64,000 nt of DNA, taken from contig NZ_JAIQZM010000005.1 of NCBI RefSeq assembly GCF_023333595.1, positions 62,001 through 126,000 of the forward strand, read 5' to 3'. Shown in pieces: positions 44,265-52,343 of the stretch. How positions within the stretch are numbered: the first letter of the stretch is position 1; every line of letters starts with the position of its first letter. The position numbers were made by a program, and so were the translations under genes. The stretch comes from Argonema galeatum A003/A1. GTDB taxonomy: Bacteria; Cyanobacteriota; Cyanobacteriia; Cyanobacteriales; Aerosakkonemataceae. Below the pieces are notes generated by a model. It did not search any database. It had not been told where the DNA came from and saw nothing but the letters and a program-made list of their open reading frames with translations.

Positions 44265-47243
44265 ATGTCGTTGAAAATTATGCCGCTGGGTGACTCAATC
44301 ACTTATGGAGTGGTTAATTCACAAGCAGGTGATACGGAGAGCGGGGGTTACCGTACCGAATTGGGGAACTTATTTGGAGCGGATAATTTTAGTGCGGACA
44401 TGGTAGGGTCAATCTCCAGCGGCCCAAGCAACATCGATCGAAACAATGAAGGACATAGGGGGTGGAGAATCGATGAAATTAGCAGTTCGGTGGATGGGTG
44501 GTTAACCACGTATCAGCCGGACGCAGTTATGTTAATGATTGGCACCAATGATATTTTACAGAATTACGATGTTAGCAATGCAGGCAATCGACTCGACGCA
44601 CTGGTTGACAAAATCACCAGTAAAATACCTAATGCACGGTTGTTTCTAGGCTCTATTCCGCCATCTTTTAAATACGCGGACGATCTAGCACAGGTCGCCA
44701 CTTTCAACGAGCAAGTTCTTCAGATTGCAAATAACAAGGTTTATCAAGGCAAAAAAGTTACTTTTGTCGATATAAACAGTAAGCTAAACGAGAACGATTT
44801 AGCAGATAAAATTCACCCAACTATCAATGGTTACACCAAGATTGCTAATGCTTGGTACGACGCGCTTCTGCCTTTTACTGGTATAAAGAAAACTACCCGA
44901 AAACAAGCAGAGGACATGACGCTGACGAATTATAGCGTGGAGTCAGGGAACAGCTCTGCCTTAGCCCAGAAGGTAATAAGTCTCGGCAACGCCCCAAACG
45001 GCACCGGCATCGCCTCCTTTAACTTTTCCGGCACATCAGGCAAATACGATGTAATCCTGGGTTACTATGACGAGAACGACGGACAAGCGCAGCTGAAAGT
45101 CAAGATTGGGGGCAACCAGGTAGATCAGTGGACACTTAACCAAAACCTGGGCAGTGGAGCGGCAAATAGCCAAACTAAGATGCGGCGAACTGTTGCCACA
45201 TCTTTCACCCTTAACCAGGGAACAACGATCGAGATTCAAGGCACAGCAAACCAGGCCGAGTATGGGCGGTTGGATTATGTAGAATTAATCCCTAACGAGA
45301 CATCTTCAACAGCAAGTTTATCTGCCGCAAACATTACAGAAGGCGACGGCACAACTCACACTTTCTCCGTCACTTATACGGATGATGATGGTGTGAATTT
45401 GTCTACCCTAGATGGCAATGACATCCGGGTAACAGGCGCAAATAATTTCAACCAATTAGCGTACTTAATAGGCGTGAATCAAAGTGGCGGTGATGTAACA
45501 GGCTTTTACCGCATCAACGCCCCTGGTGGTAGCTGGGATACAGCGGACAACGGCACTTACAGTGTGGCGCTGCAAAATGGCGAGGTCAAAGATACTCAAA
45601 ACAACTCCTTCCTAAGTGGCAATTTAGGAACATTCCAAGTCAACGTACCTCCGCCTTTAACGAACATCCGTATTGAAGCTGAAAATATGCAGCGGACAAC
45701 TTACCTGGTGGAGTCAAATAGTGCCGCTTCCAACGGTCAGTTAATCGGTCTATATCAATCTGGTGGTTCAAGCGGCACTGCTACCACGACCTTTAACGGT
45801 GCTAGCGGCATCTATGACGTAGTAGTTCGTTATTTTGACGAGAACGATGGACTTTCAACGCTGACGGCTAAAATTGGGGGTACTCAGATAGCGCAATGGA
45901 CTTTCAACCAAAATCTGGGCAGTTCGGGGGCTAACAGCCAAACGGCGGTAACTAAAACGATCGCTACAGGTCTATCAATTAACCAGGGAACTACTATCCA
46001 ATTACAAGGAGTAGCAAATCAAGCTGAGTTTGCGCGAGTGGATTACATTGAATTTCTACCCACAGGCGCAGCAGCTGTATCACCAGCTGACGTTACCGCA
46101 CCGACGGCAAGCTTATCTGCTTCCAACATTACACAAGGAAATGGCACTACCCAGACTTTGACCGTTACCTACAGTGATGATCGAGGTGTGGACGTATCCA
46201 GCTTGGATGGCAACGACCTGCGCGTTACGGGGCCAAACGGCTTCAACCAGCTAGCAACTTTGGTGAGTGTGGACACCAATAGCAATGGCACTCCCCGTAC
46301 TGCTACTTATAGCATCAACGCCCCAGGCGGCACCTGGGATACGTTGGATAACGGTAGTTACACTGTGGCGCTGCAAAACGGTCAAGTCAAAGATACCAGC
46401 AGTAACTTTGTCCAAAGCGGTAACCTGGGAACGTTTCAAGTCAATGTGCCTCAACCTGTAGTCAACATCCGCATGGAAGCGGAGAATATGCAGTTGACAT
46501 CCTACCTGGTGGAGTCAAATAGTGTCGGTTCAGGTAGTAAGGTAATCGGTCTTCCTAAAACTGGAGGCACTAACGGTACAGCTACTACGACCTTTACTGG
46601 CGCTAGCGGCACCTATGATGTGCTGCTGCGCTATTTTGACGAAAATGATGGACAAGCAACGCTGACAACCTCAATAGGTGGTATCCAGGTAGATGGACGC
46701 ACCCTCAACCAAAATCTGGGGAGTGGCGGTGTTGATAGCCAAACTGCGGTAATTAAAACGATCGCTACGGGTCTATCAATTAACCAGGGAACAACCATCC
46801 AAATACAAGGGGTCGCAAACCAAGCTGAGTATGCACGAGTTGATTACATCGAATTTGTCCCTGTTAATGTAAATACGATCGATGGTACTGAGTTTGCCGA
46901 TACTCTGACAGGGAACTCAGAAAATAACATTATTAATGGTTTTGGAGGAGACGATATCTTGATTGGTGGTGCTGGGAACGATAGCCTCAACGGTGGTGGC
47001 GGTGCAGATTTGTTCGTCTTGGCAGCAGGAGAAGGATTTGACGTTGTTTCTGACTTTGCATATGGTCAAGATCGCCTGGGATTAAGCGGTGGTTTAACCT
47101 TCGAGCAACTTACTCTAGCTCAAGGTACTGGTGCGAATCTGTACAATACTGTAATTTCGATCGCTAACAGCAATCAACTTCTAGCTACTCTGACGGGGAT
47201 TCAAGCTAGTAACATCACCGCAGAGGGCTTTACTACTGTCTAG
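44265..47243 (+). CDS. Secreted SGNH hydrolase with three CBM-like, two Ig-like and RTX modules
   Basis: 992 aa. Residues 1-205 are an SGNH/GDSL esterase: Ser in block I MPLGDSITYG, Gly in GGYRTEL, Asn in MIGTNDIL, and Asp/His in DKIHPTINGY. Next come three CBM6/35-like modules (about 215-343, 469-601, 735-867; RIEAENM start, GASG.YDV, Y(F/Y)DENDG, QGVANQAEYARVDYIEF). These alternate with two Ig-like modules (about 349-461 and 612-730; APGG.WDT.DNG.Y.VALQ). The C-terminus has RTX repeats (GGDDILIGGAGNDSLNGGGG) and a typical type I secretion tail. There is no Sec signal. ATG 44265 is chosen because GGAGGA is 7 bp upstream; the ATG at 44259 is too close. Probably deacetylates extracellular polysaccharide. 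Confidence 0.9.
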   Translation: MSLKIMPLGDSITYGVVNSQAGDTESGGYRTELGNLFGADNFSADMVGSISSGPSNIDRNNEGHRGWRIDEISSSVDGWLTTYQPDAVMLMIGTNDILQNYDVSNAGNRLDALVDKITSKIPNARLFLGSIPPSFKYADDLAQVATFNEQVLQIANNKVYQGKKVTFVDINSKLNENDLADKIHPTINGYTKIANAWYDALLPFTGIKKTTRKQAEDMTLTNYSVESGNSSALAQKVISLGNAPNGTGIASFNFSGTSGKYDVILGYYDENDGQAQLKVKIGGNQVDQWTLNQNLGSGAANSQTKMRRTVATSFTLNQGTTIEIQGTANQAEYGRLDYVELIPNETSSTASLSAANITEGDGTTHTFSVTYTDDDGVNLSTLDGNDIRVTGANNFNQLAYLIGVNQSGGDVTGFYRINAPGGSWDTADNGTYSVALQNGEVKDTQNNSFLSGNLGTFQVNVPPPLTNIRIEAENMQRTTYLVESNSAASNGQLIGLYQSGGSSGTATTTFNGASGIYDVVVRYFDENDGLSTLTAKIGGTQIAQWTFNQNLGSSGANSQTAVTKTIATGLSINQGTTIQLQGVANQAEFARVDYIEFLPTGAAAVSPADVTAPTASLSASNITQGNGTTQTLTVTYSDDRGVDVSSLDGNDLRVTGPNGFNQLATLVSVDTNSNGTPRTATYSINAPGGTWDTLDNGSYTVALQNGQVKDTSSNFVQSGNLGTFQVNVPQPVVNIRMEAENMQLTSYLVESNSVGSGSKVIGLPKTGGTNGTATTTFTGASGTYDVLLRYFDENDGQATLTTSIGGIQVDGRTLNQNLGSGGVDSQTAVIKTIATGLSINQGTTIQIQGVANQAEYARVDYIEFVPVNVNTIDGTEFADTLTGNSENNIINGFGGDDILIGGAGNDSLNGGGGADLFVLAAGEGFDVVSDFAYGQDRLGLSGGLTFEQLTLAQGTGANLYNTVISIANSNQLLATLTGIQASNITAEGFTTV

Positions 47244-47617
47244 AGTTGCGATATATTTTGGCAAGTCTGAGGTCATAAGGAGACTTTTTTCTGCCTACAT
47301 CCTTGTTTTCTTCCGATCGCGTGCGATCGCATTCCTCATCCCCAAAAAGCTCGATATGCCTACGGCACGCTATGCGCGATAGCGCAGGCTACGCCAACGC
47401 GAACGCACTTCTCATCCCCATTCATACGATCGCGCTCTTCATCCCTCAAAAAAGCGATCGCCCCTCTCCATACCCATTCATGCGATCGCAGGTTTGATCT
47501 CTGGTACACATAAAAGTCGATCGCGCCATCTTCCCATATAAAACGTTAAATAACAAAATTGGTTAATTTTTGTTATTAGAGGAAAGAGTAGTTGACTCAA
47601 ATAGGTGCCTCAACATC
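47244..47617. other. Gap opening the HIP1-array island
   Basis: 374 bp: HIP1-rich repeat (47312-47495) followed by the ~40-bp leader GAAAGAGTAGTTGACTC shared with the second ParD copy at about 56034. No gene. Confidence 0.6.
47312..47495. repeat. HIP1-repeat array 1
   Basis: Loosely repeated GCGATCGCATTCCTCATCCC-CAAAAAGCT units, with insertions of the GCCTACGGCACGCT element (47357-47395) and variants ending in CATTCATACGATCGC. First of the arrays that separate the small gene cassettes up to 57.3 kb. Confidence 0.8.
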
Positions 47618-47872
47618 ATGAACATATCCTTAACTCCTGAACTAGAGCAGTTTGTTCAGTCAACAGTCAAAAACGGTAGATACACATCAGCTTCTGAAGT
47701 AGTACGGGCGGCGTTAAGATTACTAAAAGAACGGGAAAATTTAGTTGTTTTGAATCCGGTTTCGTCAGACGGGAAGCAGAAACCAAGCTATGATTTCTCT
47801 GATTTGGTGGGGCGATTAACTTGGCAGGGAAATGCAGTAACAATGCAGAGAAATCTACGCGATGAGTGGTAA
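47618..47872 (+). CDS. ParD-family antitoxin (first copy)
   Basis: 84 aa. MNISLTPELEQFVQSTVKNG followed by RYTSASEVVRAALRLLKERE is the ribbon-helix-helix domain of ParD/CopG-type antitoxins. The tail (YDFSDLVGRLTWQGNAVTMQ, then RNLRDEW) is the toxin-binding part. It is nearly identical in protein and DNA to the gene at 56070-56324. The PIN toxin gene that should follow (overlap of 11 bp at 47862) is broken, so this antitoxin now lacks its intact local partner. It may neutralise the toxin of the other copy. Confidence 0.88.
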   Translation: MNISLTPELEQFVQSTVKNGRYTSASEVVRAALRLLKERENLVVLNPVSSDGKQKPSYDFSDLVGRLTWQGNAVTMQRNLRDEW

Positions 47873-48167
47873 TCGCTAGGTGTTGGATACGAATGCTATC
47901 GTGGCTCTGCTTCAAGGAAATCTTCAACTCATTGAATTACTTAAAGATGCTAATTGGCTCGGAGTTTCAGTCATTAGCCAAATTAAGTTTCTGGTATTTA
48001 CTGGGCTGAGTCAAAACGATAGTCAGATTTTTGAGCAGTTTCTTCAACGAGTGGAGGTTCTGGGTTTAGTGGCGATTGATGCTGTTAGGATTGTTAGTAT
48101 CTCCAGCCGGGTTCACGCTTTGGAATGTAGTACACAAGAAATTAAAGCTGATTGGAATTTATTATGA
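47862..48167 (+). pseudogene. Degenerate PIN-domain toxin gene fused to the end of an LPDPE-cassette gene
   Basis: Copy of the intact PIN toxin at 56314-56691. Codon 6 is TAG (47877-47879) where the other copy has TAT. A GTG directly after it (47880) could restart translation. The second acidic PIN residue is changed (SQIKFLVF against SQIEFLVF). Similarity stops at about 48087, before the third and fourth acidic residues. The last ~27 codons (ALECSTQEIKADWNLL) instead match the end of the first gene of the small cassette at 28098-28259. So the frame is a chimera of two truncated genes and should be non-functional as a nuclease. Confidence 0.85.
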
Positions 48168-48337
48168 ATGAAACACCCTTTTTGCCCGATCCAGAACAGG
48201 TAAAGCAGACTCTCGCGAAGGCGCATCGTGCTTGTCAGGATATGGAGTTAGCAGGTTTGGAGTTACAAGAGGTGATTGAAATGTTAGAACGCAATATTAG
48301 AGAACAACGTCTCAAGCGCTTAAAGCAGGTTTCTTAG
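48164..48337 (+). CDS. Small LPDPE-family protein
   Basis: 57 aa: MNETPFLPDPEQVKQTLAKA, then HRACQDMELAGLELQEVIEM and a basic end (REQRLKRLKQVS). Paralogue of the protein at 27817-28101 (MTEQPKLPDPEKVKKTVAML). Its ATG overlaps the stop of the preceding frame as ATGA (48164-48167), exactly as in the other locus, although here the preceding gene is truncated. Function unknown. Confidence 0.6.
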   Translation: MNETPFLPDPEQVKQTLAKAHRACQDMELAGLELQEVIEMLERNIREQRLKRLKQVS

Positions 48338-48773
48338 GTAGAGGTTGGCGATCGCATCTTTTTTCTATTCTAAAATAGCGATCGCATTCTTGGCCCAAAA
48401 CCACCTCATTCATACGATCGCAATCCTCATCCCCAAAAAGCACGATCGCATTCCCCATCCCCAAAAAGCACGATCGCATTCCCCATCCCCAAAAAGCACG
48501 ATCGCATTCCCCATCCCCAAAAAGTTCGATCGCATTCCCCATCCCCAAAAAGTTCGATCGCATTCCCCATCCCCAAAAAGTTCGATCGCCTACGGCCCGC
48601 TGCGCGATATGCCTACGGCAGGCTACGCCAACGCACAAGAGCCAAAACTTTTTCAAAATTAGCTTTGGCGTCGTTTGCCGGAGGCATATCGCGCTTCCCC
48701 TCCATCATTAATGCTAAACTAGCAAGTGGATTCAACCAAGATTGAAAATTATGCAAATAAAGCAAGGGCATAT
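48338..48773. other. Gap holding HIP1-repeat array 2
   Basis: 436 bp without a gene. Regular repeat at 48414-48590, insertions of the GCCTACGGC element at 48587-48626, then a ~100-bp leader to hicA. Confidence 0.6.
48345..48626. repeat. HIP1-repeat array 2 (regular 28-bp period)
   Basis: From 48416 on, six units of CGATCGCATTCCCCATCC-CCAAAAAG(CA/TT) follow one another with an exact 28-bp period. The first units end in GCA and the later ones in GTT. The last CGATCGCC runs into a doubled GCCTACGGC-type insertion. Both outer strands lack stop codons over long distances, which produces spurious ORFs. Confidence 0.9.
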
Positions 48774-48995
48774 ATGCCAAGGAAAATTCGGGACTACAAA
48801 ACTGAATTGATTAGATTAGGGTTTCTGCAACGGCGTGGCAAGGGAAGCCATCAGAACTGGAAACATCCGCAACTACAACTGTTGATTACTATTGCCTTCA
48901 AAGACGGTGAGGATACACCGTTGTATTTGGAGAAATTCTTAAAAAAAGCGATTCAAGAGTTAGAAACAATAGCAGCAGAGGAATCAGAGGAATGA
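48774..48995 (+). CDS. hicA: HicA-type mRNA interferase toxin
   Basis: 73 aa with the HicA double-stranded-RNA-binding fold: MPRKIRDYKTELIRLGFLQR, then the active-site GKGSHQNWKHP with the catalytic His. The ATG at 48774 follows GCAAGGGCATAT; the in-frame upstream ATG would add 16 residues unlike HicA. It overlaps hicB by ATGA (48992-48995). HicA cleaves mRNA during translation stress when HicB is degraded. Confidence 0.85.
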   Translation: MPRKIRDYKTELIRLGFLQRRGKGSHQNWKHPQLQLLITIAFKDGEDTPLYLEKFLKKAIQELETIAAEESEE

Positions 48996-49210
48996 ATTAC
49001 CGCTATAGTTTATTAATTCAATGGTCACAAGAGGATCAACTATATTTGGTAACACTGCCAGAGTTTGCTAAATTAGCGATGCAGCCTTGCACTTATGGGA
49101 AAACTTATGAAGAAGCAATCGCCAATGCTCAAGAAGCGATCGCCAGCTATCTTGACTATTGCGAAGAAGAAGGTTTAGCCCCTCCAAGTCCGACGATCGT
49201 TGCGGCTTAA
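48992..49210 (+). CDS. hicB: HicB-type antitoxin
   Basis: 72 aa: RYSLLIQWSQEDQLYLVTLP with EFAKLA, then TYGKTYEEAIANAQEAIASY, the degenerate RNase-H-like fold of HicB. No C-terminal DNA-binding domain is present, typical of the short HicB form. Coupled to hicA by ATGA. Confidence 0.88.
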   Translation: MNYRYSLLIQWSQEDQLYLVTLPEFAKLAMQPCTYGKTYEEAIANAQEAIASYLDYCEEEGLAPPSPTIVAA

Positions 49211-49324
49211 GTAAAAGGCGATCCCACTTTCATTTGGGCGAGAAAAAGTGATTGCGCTTACGCATTTCTAGCTGATTTAAAAAGGGCGATCGCACTTCTG
49301 AGAAAAATCGAAAAAGTGGGGTTC

Positions 49325-49392
49325 AGAAACCGGGTTTTTGGATAAGATATCGGTTAATAGGCAAAGGTGATCTGAAAAACCCGGTTTCTTTT
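49325..49392. repeat. GAAACCGGGTTT repeat with a conserved loop
   Basis: CAGAAACCGGGTTTTTG, then ATAAGATATCGGTTAA.AGGC and GATCTGAAAAACCCGGTTTC. The whole unit, loop included, recurs at 57349-57413, so it is one dispersed element of about 66 bp. Confidence 0.85.
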
Positions 49393-49411
49393 CTTGGGGC
49401 AATCAAAAGGC

Positions 49412-49622
49412 GATCGCATTTTCATCGGATTTGAAAATCGTACTCTTCATCCCCAAAAAGACCGAAACTTGCTGATTTCACGATCGCGATCGCCAATCTG
49501 CTACACCCACGATCGCACTTTGGTTAGGGAAGGAAATACGATCGCATTCCCCATCCCCAAAAAGCCCGATCGCACTCCTCATCCCCAAAAAGCACGATTG
49601 CCTACGGCACACTGCGCGAACG
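49412..49622. repeat. HIP1-repeat array 3
   Basis: Irregular units around CGATCGCATT/CACTCC..CATCCCCAAAAAG, with GCCTACGGCACACTGCGCGAA inserted after CGAT near 49588-49612. Confidence 0.8.
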
Positions 49623-49634
49623 CATTGCTGTTAT

Positions 49635-49931
49635 TCAATCAATCTTAAAAACATCCTGCAAATTACGATAACCGCTAATAACTCGCAAAATTTCAATGTC
49701 ATCACCAACTATTTGATAAAAAACTATGTATCCCATTAATGGCACACCACGTAAATTGGGGGTAAATTGTGAATACGATCGCCCCAAGTATGGATACTGT
49801 GCGAGATGCTGGCATTTTTTACCAAAGGCTTCTACAAAACGATCGCCTGCATCTACACTTTGCGCCAGAAAGTAATCGGAAATTTCCGATAAATCTCGAC
49901 TCGCTTCGAGCGTAATAAGCAAGGGATTCAT
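49635..49931 (-). CDS. ParE/RelE-family toxin
   Basis: 98 aa. LLITLEASRDLSEISDYFLA, FVEAFGKKCQHLAQYPYLGR, LRGVPLMGYIVFYQI and DIEILRVISGYRNL follow the ParE pattern (N-terminal helical hairpin, then the beta sheet with a C-terminal (V/I)....R...). ParE-type toxins inhibit DNA gyrase, RelE-type cleave mRNA; this sequence is nearer to ParE. It overlaps the antitoxin stop by ATGA (49928-49931). Confidence 0.85.
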   Translation of the reverse strand: MNPLLITLEASRDLSEISDYFLAQSVDAGDRFVEAFGKKCQHLAQYPYLGRSYSQFTPNLRGVPLMGYIVFYQIVGDDIEILRVISGYRNLQDVFKID

Positions 49932-50218
49932 ACTATTACTTCTTTGGCTTTTTTCACTTTATCTCTAAGTTGAGCTAATACGTCTTCTGCCTTTAGCACT
50001 TCACCGCGTTGCGCCTGTTCTCGTGCTAGGTCAATTTTCTTCTGAGTTTCTTCGATCCAGGCTAAATAGTTTGGGTTGTTGTTGCCATCGGATAGAGTAA
50101 CATCATCGATTAATAACAGTAAGGCTGTGTTAATTGCTTCTTCAAGGGAGGGATATTGCCCATGCTTTACCAAAGTTTCAAGGACTTGGGTTTGCTCTTG
50201 GCTCAAGGTGATTTGCAT
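49928..50218 (-). CDS. ParD-like antitoxin
   Basis: 96 aa. N-terminal ITLSQEQTQVLETLVKHGQY with PSLEEAINTALLLL is an RHH/ParD-type DNA-binding motif. The C-terminal half is a charged helix (IEETQKKIDLAREQAQRGEV; AEDVLAQLRDKVKK) that should bind the toxin. First gene of the pair, coupled to it by ATGA. Confidence 0.85.
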   Translation of the reverse strand: MQITLSQEQTQVLETLVKHGQYPSLEEAINTALLLLIDDVTLSDGNNNPNYLAWIEETQKKIDLAREQAQRGEVLKAEDVLAQLRDKVKKAKEVIV

Positions 50219-50342
50219 TGTTACCTCTCATGGGGGCAAGGGTTGGACAATACTTCTACTTTATCGCACTTCTCTATAAAAAAGCGATTGTACTCTCTAA
50301 TTGAACAAACGCGATCGCATCTTCCACTATAATTTCTATTAG

Positions 50343-50660
50343 CATCTTGTCCCCCCCTTCTGAAGGGGGGATCATGCCCAAATTAAACGACTCTAAATTT
50401 CACCTTCTTTATAACCCACAACTCATCTCTGTCGCTAAAGAACTGCGGAAAAACCCAACCCCATCGGAAAAAAAACTTTGGCAAGATAATCTTAGAAATT
50501 TCCCTTTTCGAGTTTGGCGACAAAGACCGATCGACAATTTTATTGTAGATTGGTCGTTGTGCGGCTTTAAAGTTGGTGATTGAGGTTGATGGAGAGAGTC
50601 ATTTTACGGAACAAGGGAAACAATATGATGCTCAAAGAACCAGGATTTTAGAAAAGATAA
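50343..50660 (+). pseudogene. Broken DUF559 (Vsr-like) endonuclease gene
   Basis: Homologue of the intact gene at 55459-55842. It begins at ATG 50374 (MPKLNDSKFHLLYNPQLISV), directly after the inverted-repeat sequence CCCCCCTTCTGAAGGGGGG. A single-base insertion near 50553-50568 shifts the frame (intact ...DFYCAALKWVIEVDGE, here DWSLCGFKVGD then stop). The correct frame resumes at about 50571 (VIEVDGESHFTEQGKQYDAQ) but is lost after RTRILEKI, where the sequence meets the end of a vapC gene. The last third and the right-hand inverted repeat are missing. A TATAAT box at 50328-50333 is shared with the intact copy. Confidence 0.85.
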
Positions 50661-50662
50661 CT

Positions 50663-51070
50663 TTAGACAGGAGAACGCCAATTTTCGATTGGCAAATTAG
50701 GTACTCTCTGAAATTCTCGAACGTTAGATGTTACCACAATATGATTATGGGTAATAGCGGTGGCGGCAATTAGTACATCATAAGCACCAATAGGAGAACC
50801 TGCTATTTTTAGAATGCTTCTGATTTGGGCAGCTTGCTCTGCTTCTGTTGAGCCAAAAGGTAAGATTGTAATTGAGTTGATTAATGTTTCAATTATAGGT
50901 TGGATTTTAACGGCGCGTTGTGGATTGATTGCTAATCCATATTTTACTTCCATAACCGTTAAAAATGAAATAAAAAATTCAGTGGGAGAAATAGATTTTA
51001 ATTTTTTTATGGTGTTTTCTTCTCCCTTAACAAAATCACTAACTACGCAAGTGTCGAGTAGATAACCCAT
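50663..51070 (-). CDS. vapC: VapC-family PIN-domain ribonuclease toxin
   Basis: 135 aa PIN domain: Asp in YLLDTCVVSDF, Glu in FLTVMEVKYGL, Asp in SPIGAYDVLIAATAI, and a final TSNVREF where many relatives have TANxxxF. The metal-binding acidic residues are therefore present. It lies 2 bp after its antitoxin gene. VapC toxins cleave tRNA or rRNA. Confidence 0.9.
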   Translation of the reverse strand: MGYLLDTCVVSDFVKGEENTIKKLKSISPTEFFISFLTVMEVKYGLAINPQRAVKIQPIIETLINSITILPFGSTEAEQAAQIRSILKIAGSPIGAYDVLIAATAITHNHIVVTSNVREFQRVPNLPIENWRSPV

Positions 51071-51072
51071 GA

Positions 51073-51288
51073 TTAAAAGTTGACTTCGTTAGGTGGGAGG
51101 AGTTCATCTCGATAAGATTCAAAGGTGATACTTTCTTCTACACCTTGATATTGCACGATAATTTCTGGCCAAATGCTGGGCTTTGTTGCCAAGAAAGTCA
51201 CGAATACCTTGCTTTCAGTAATTCCGTGCGGTGTTTCAGTAAGTTCAATTTTGCCGTTTTTATAAATTCCTTGAATGGTTTGTAACAT
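51073..51288 (-). CDS. Antitoxin of the DUF104/AF2212-like type
   Basis: 71 aa: MLQTIQGIYKNGKIELTETP with a short beta-rich N-terminus (Y.NG.I.L), followed by SKVFVTFLATK and an acidic tail FESYRDELLPPNEVNF. This type commonly precedes VapC toxins, as here. The protein at 52734-52949 has the same layout. It is the first gene of the pair; a purine-rich AGGAGGAAACTTT on its strand provides the ribosome site. Confidence 0.75.
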   Translation of the reverse strand: MLQTIQGIYKNGKIELTETPHGITESKVFVTFLATKPSIWPEIIVQYQGVEESITFESYRDELLPPNEVNF

Positions 51289-51641
51289 AAAGTTTCCTCC
51301 TGGGTAAATTATAGCTTATTTCTGTTGCGATCGCACTTTGGTTAGGGTTGGAAGTGTAAGCGCAAATTTCCCATCTCTATGATCGCATTCCTCATCCCCA
51401 AAAAGTTCGATCGCATTCCCCATCCCCAAAAAGCTCGATCGCATTCCCCATCCCCAAAAAGCTCGATTGCCTACGGCACGCTGCGCGAACGCATTCCCCA
51501 TCCCTCAAAAAAAGCGATCGCACTCTCCATCCCCCAAAAAACCGATCGCACTCCCCATCCCCCAAAAAGCTCGATTGCCTACGGCACGCTGCGCGAACGC
51601 ACTCCCCATCCCCAAAAATACTCCCTATCATTTAAGGAGAT
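51289..51641. other. Gap holding HIP1-repeat array 4
   Basis: 353 bp; no gene. Mostly array 4 plus ~60 bp of leader DNA for the minus-strand antitoxin gene. Confidence 0.6.
51376..51626. repeat. HIP1-repeat array 4
   Basis: About seven units of CGATCGCA(T/C)TCC.CATCC.CAAAAA type. Two contain the insertion TGCCTACGGCACGCTGCGCG between CGAT and CGCA (51463-51490 and 51573-51600). Same orientation as all other arrays although the genes on both sides are on the minus strand. Confidence 0.9.
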
Positions 51642-52026
51642 GGTGGAGGAAGCGAATCAATATTAGCTAGGGCAAAATTGAGAAAGTATTCTGTCCGCGA
51701 TATCAGTTGTTCGGCATCGGTTTCTGTTATATTTGGATCGACATTATAATCGGCTCTCAGGCGGGTTCTTTCAGCATCAATTAGGTAACGATGCAATTCT
51801 ACCGGAACTCGATTAGTGCGAGCGAAGCGTTCGCCAAAAGCAGCGATTACGGCTGAGTGTCGCGAATAGGATAGTCCTTCAGCTTCTAAAATGCTGTGGC
51901 GATATAAAACATGGAATAGTAAGCACGCGAAGTGGCAAATTCAGGAAAACCTGTGTTATTTAATTCTCTCGCTGCTTGCAAACTTCTATTCGCTTTATCC
52001 AGTAGTCTTTGTTGTTCTGGACTCAT
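51642..52026 (-). pseudogene. Frameshifted HEPN-domain toxin (HepT-like)
   Basis: Starts MSPEQQRLLDKANRSLQAAR with ATSRAYYSMFYIATA, then a one-base loss near 51888-51892 causes a TAG. The next frame continues the same protein (LEAEGLSYSRHSAVIAAFGE; ELHRYLIDAERTRLRADYNV) to a TAA at 51642. This is the HEPN family of about 125 aa that pairs with MNT nucleotidyltransferases. The HEPN RNase motif Rx4-6H cannot be located with certainty. The ATG overlaps the stop of the MNT gene (ATGA, 52023-52026). Confidence 0.85.
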
Positions 52027-52343
52027 ATCGCTAAACCTTCTCGACGAATGTTGCGAAAGAAACCATTATTGTGCTGATGAAATTGCTCATAAGTGGCAAA
52101 TGCACAGCTAATTAGTACATTATATTCCAAACATAAGTCGGCAATTAAAATACTAATCCGATCGCTTTCCTGAGAGTAGTTAAAGGGATTTTTGAGAACA
52201 ATTAAGATATCGATATCGGAGTCTGGTCTAGCATCACCTCTAGCTTGAGAGCCAAAGAGAATAATTTTGTCTAATTGTTCCCCATAAAGGTTTTTTAGAC
52301 ATTGCTGAGTTTTTGTGATAATTGTTTTAATTTGTTCATTCAT
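52023..52343 (-). CDS. mntA: MNT-domain nucleotidyltransferase antitoxin (MntA-like)
   Basis: 106 aa. Minimal nucleotidyltransferase signature IILFGSQARGDARPDSDIDI with LIV, catalytic Gly-Ser and Asp-x-Asp. MntA-type antitoxins AMPylate the partner HEPN toxin; the partner gene here is frameshifted. Intact antitoxin with a broken toxin is the stable way for such a pair to decay. Confidence 0.87.
   Translation of the reverse strand: MNEQIKTIITKTQQCLKNLYGEQLDKIILFGSQARGDARPDSDIDILIVLKNPFNYSQESDRISILIADLCLEYNVLISCAFATYEQFHQHNNGFFRNIRREGLAI

Larger units (their letters stand above)
49211..49634. other. Gap holding a long-loop hairpin repeat and HIP1 array 3
   Basis: 424 bp without a gene; contents listed separately. 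Confidence 0.6.

Noticed and set aside
48312..48662. Open frames on both strands through HIP1 array 2 (and similar ones in arrays 4-6, 8, 9)
   Set aside because: Same reason: repeat-derived frames with alternating RSHSPSPK / DRIPHPQK or MRSxFLGMGNA peptides.
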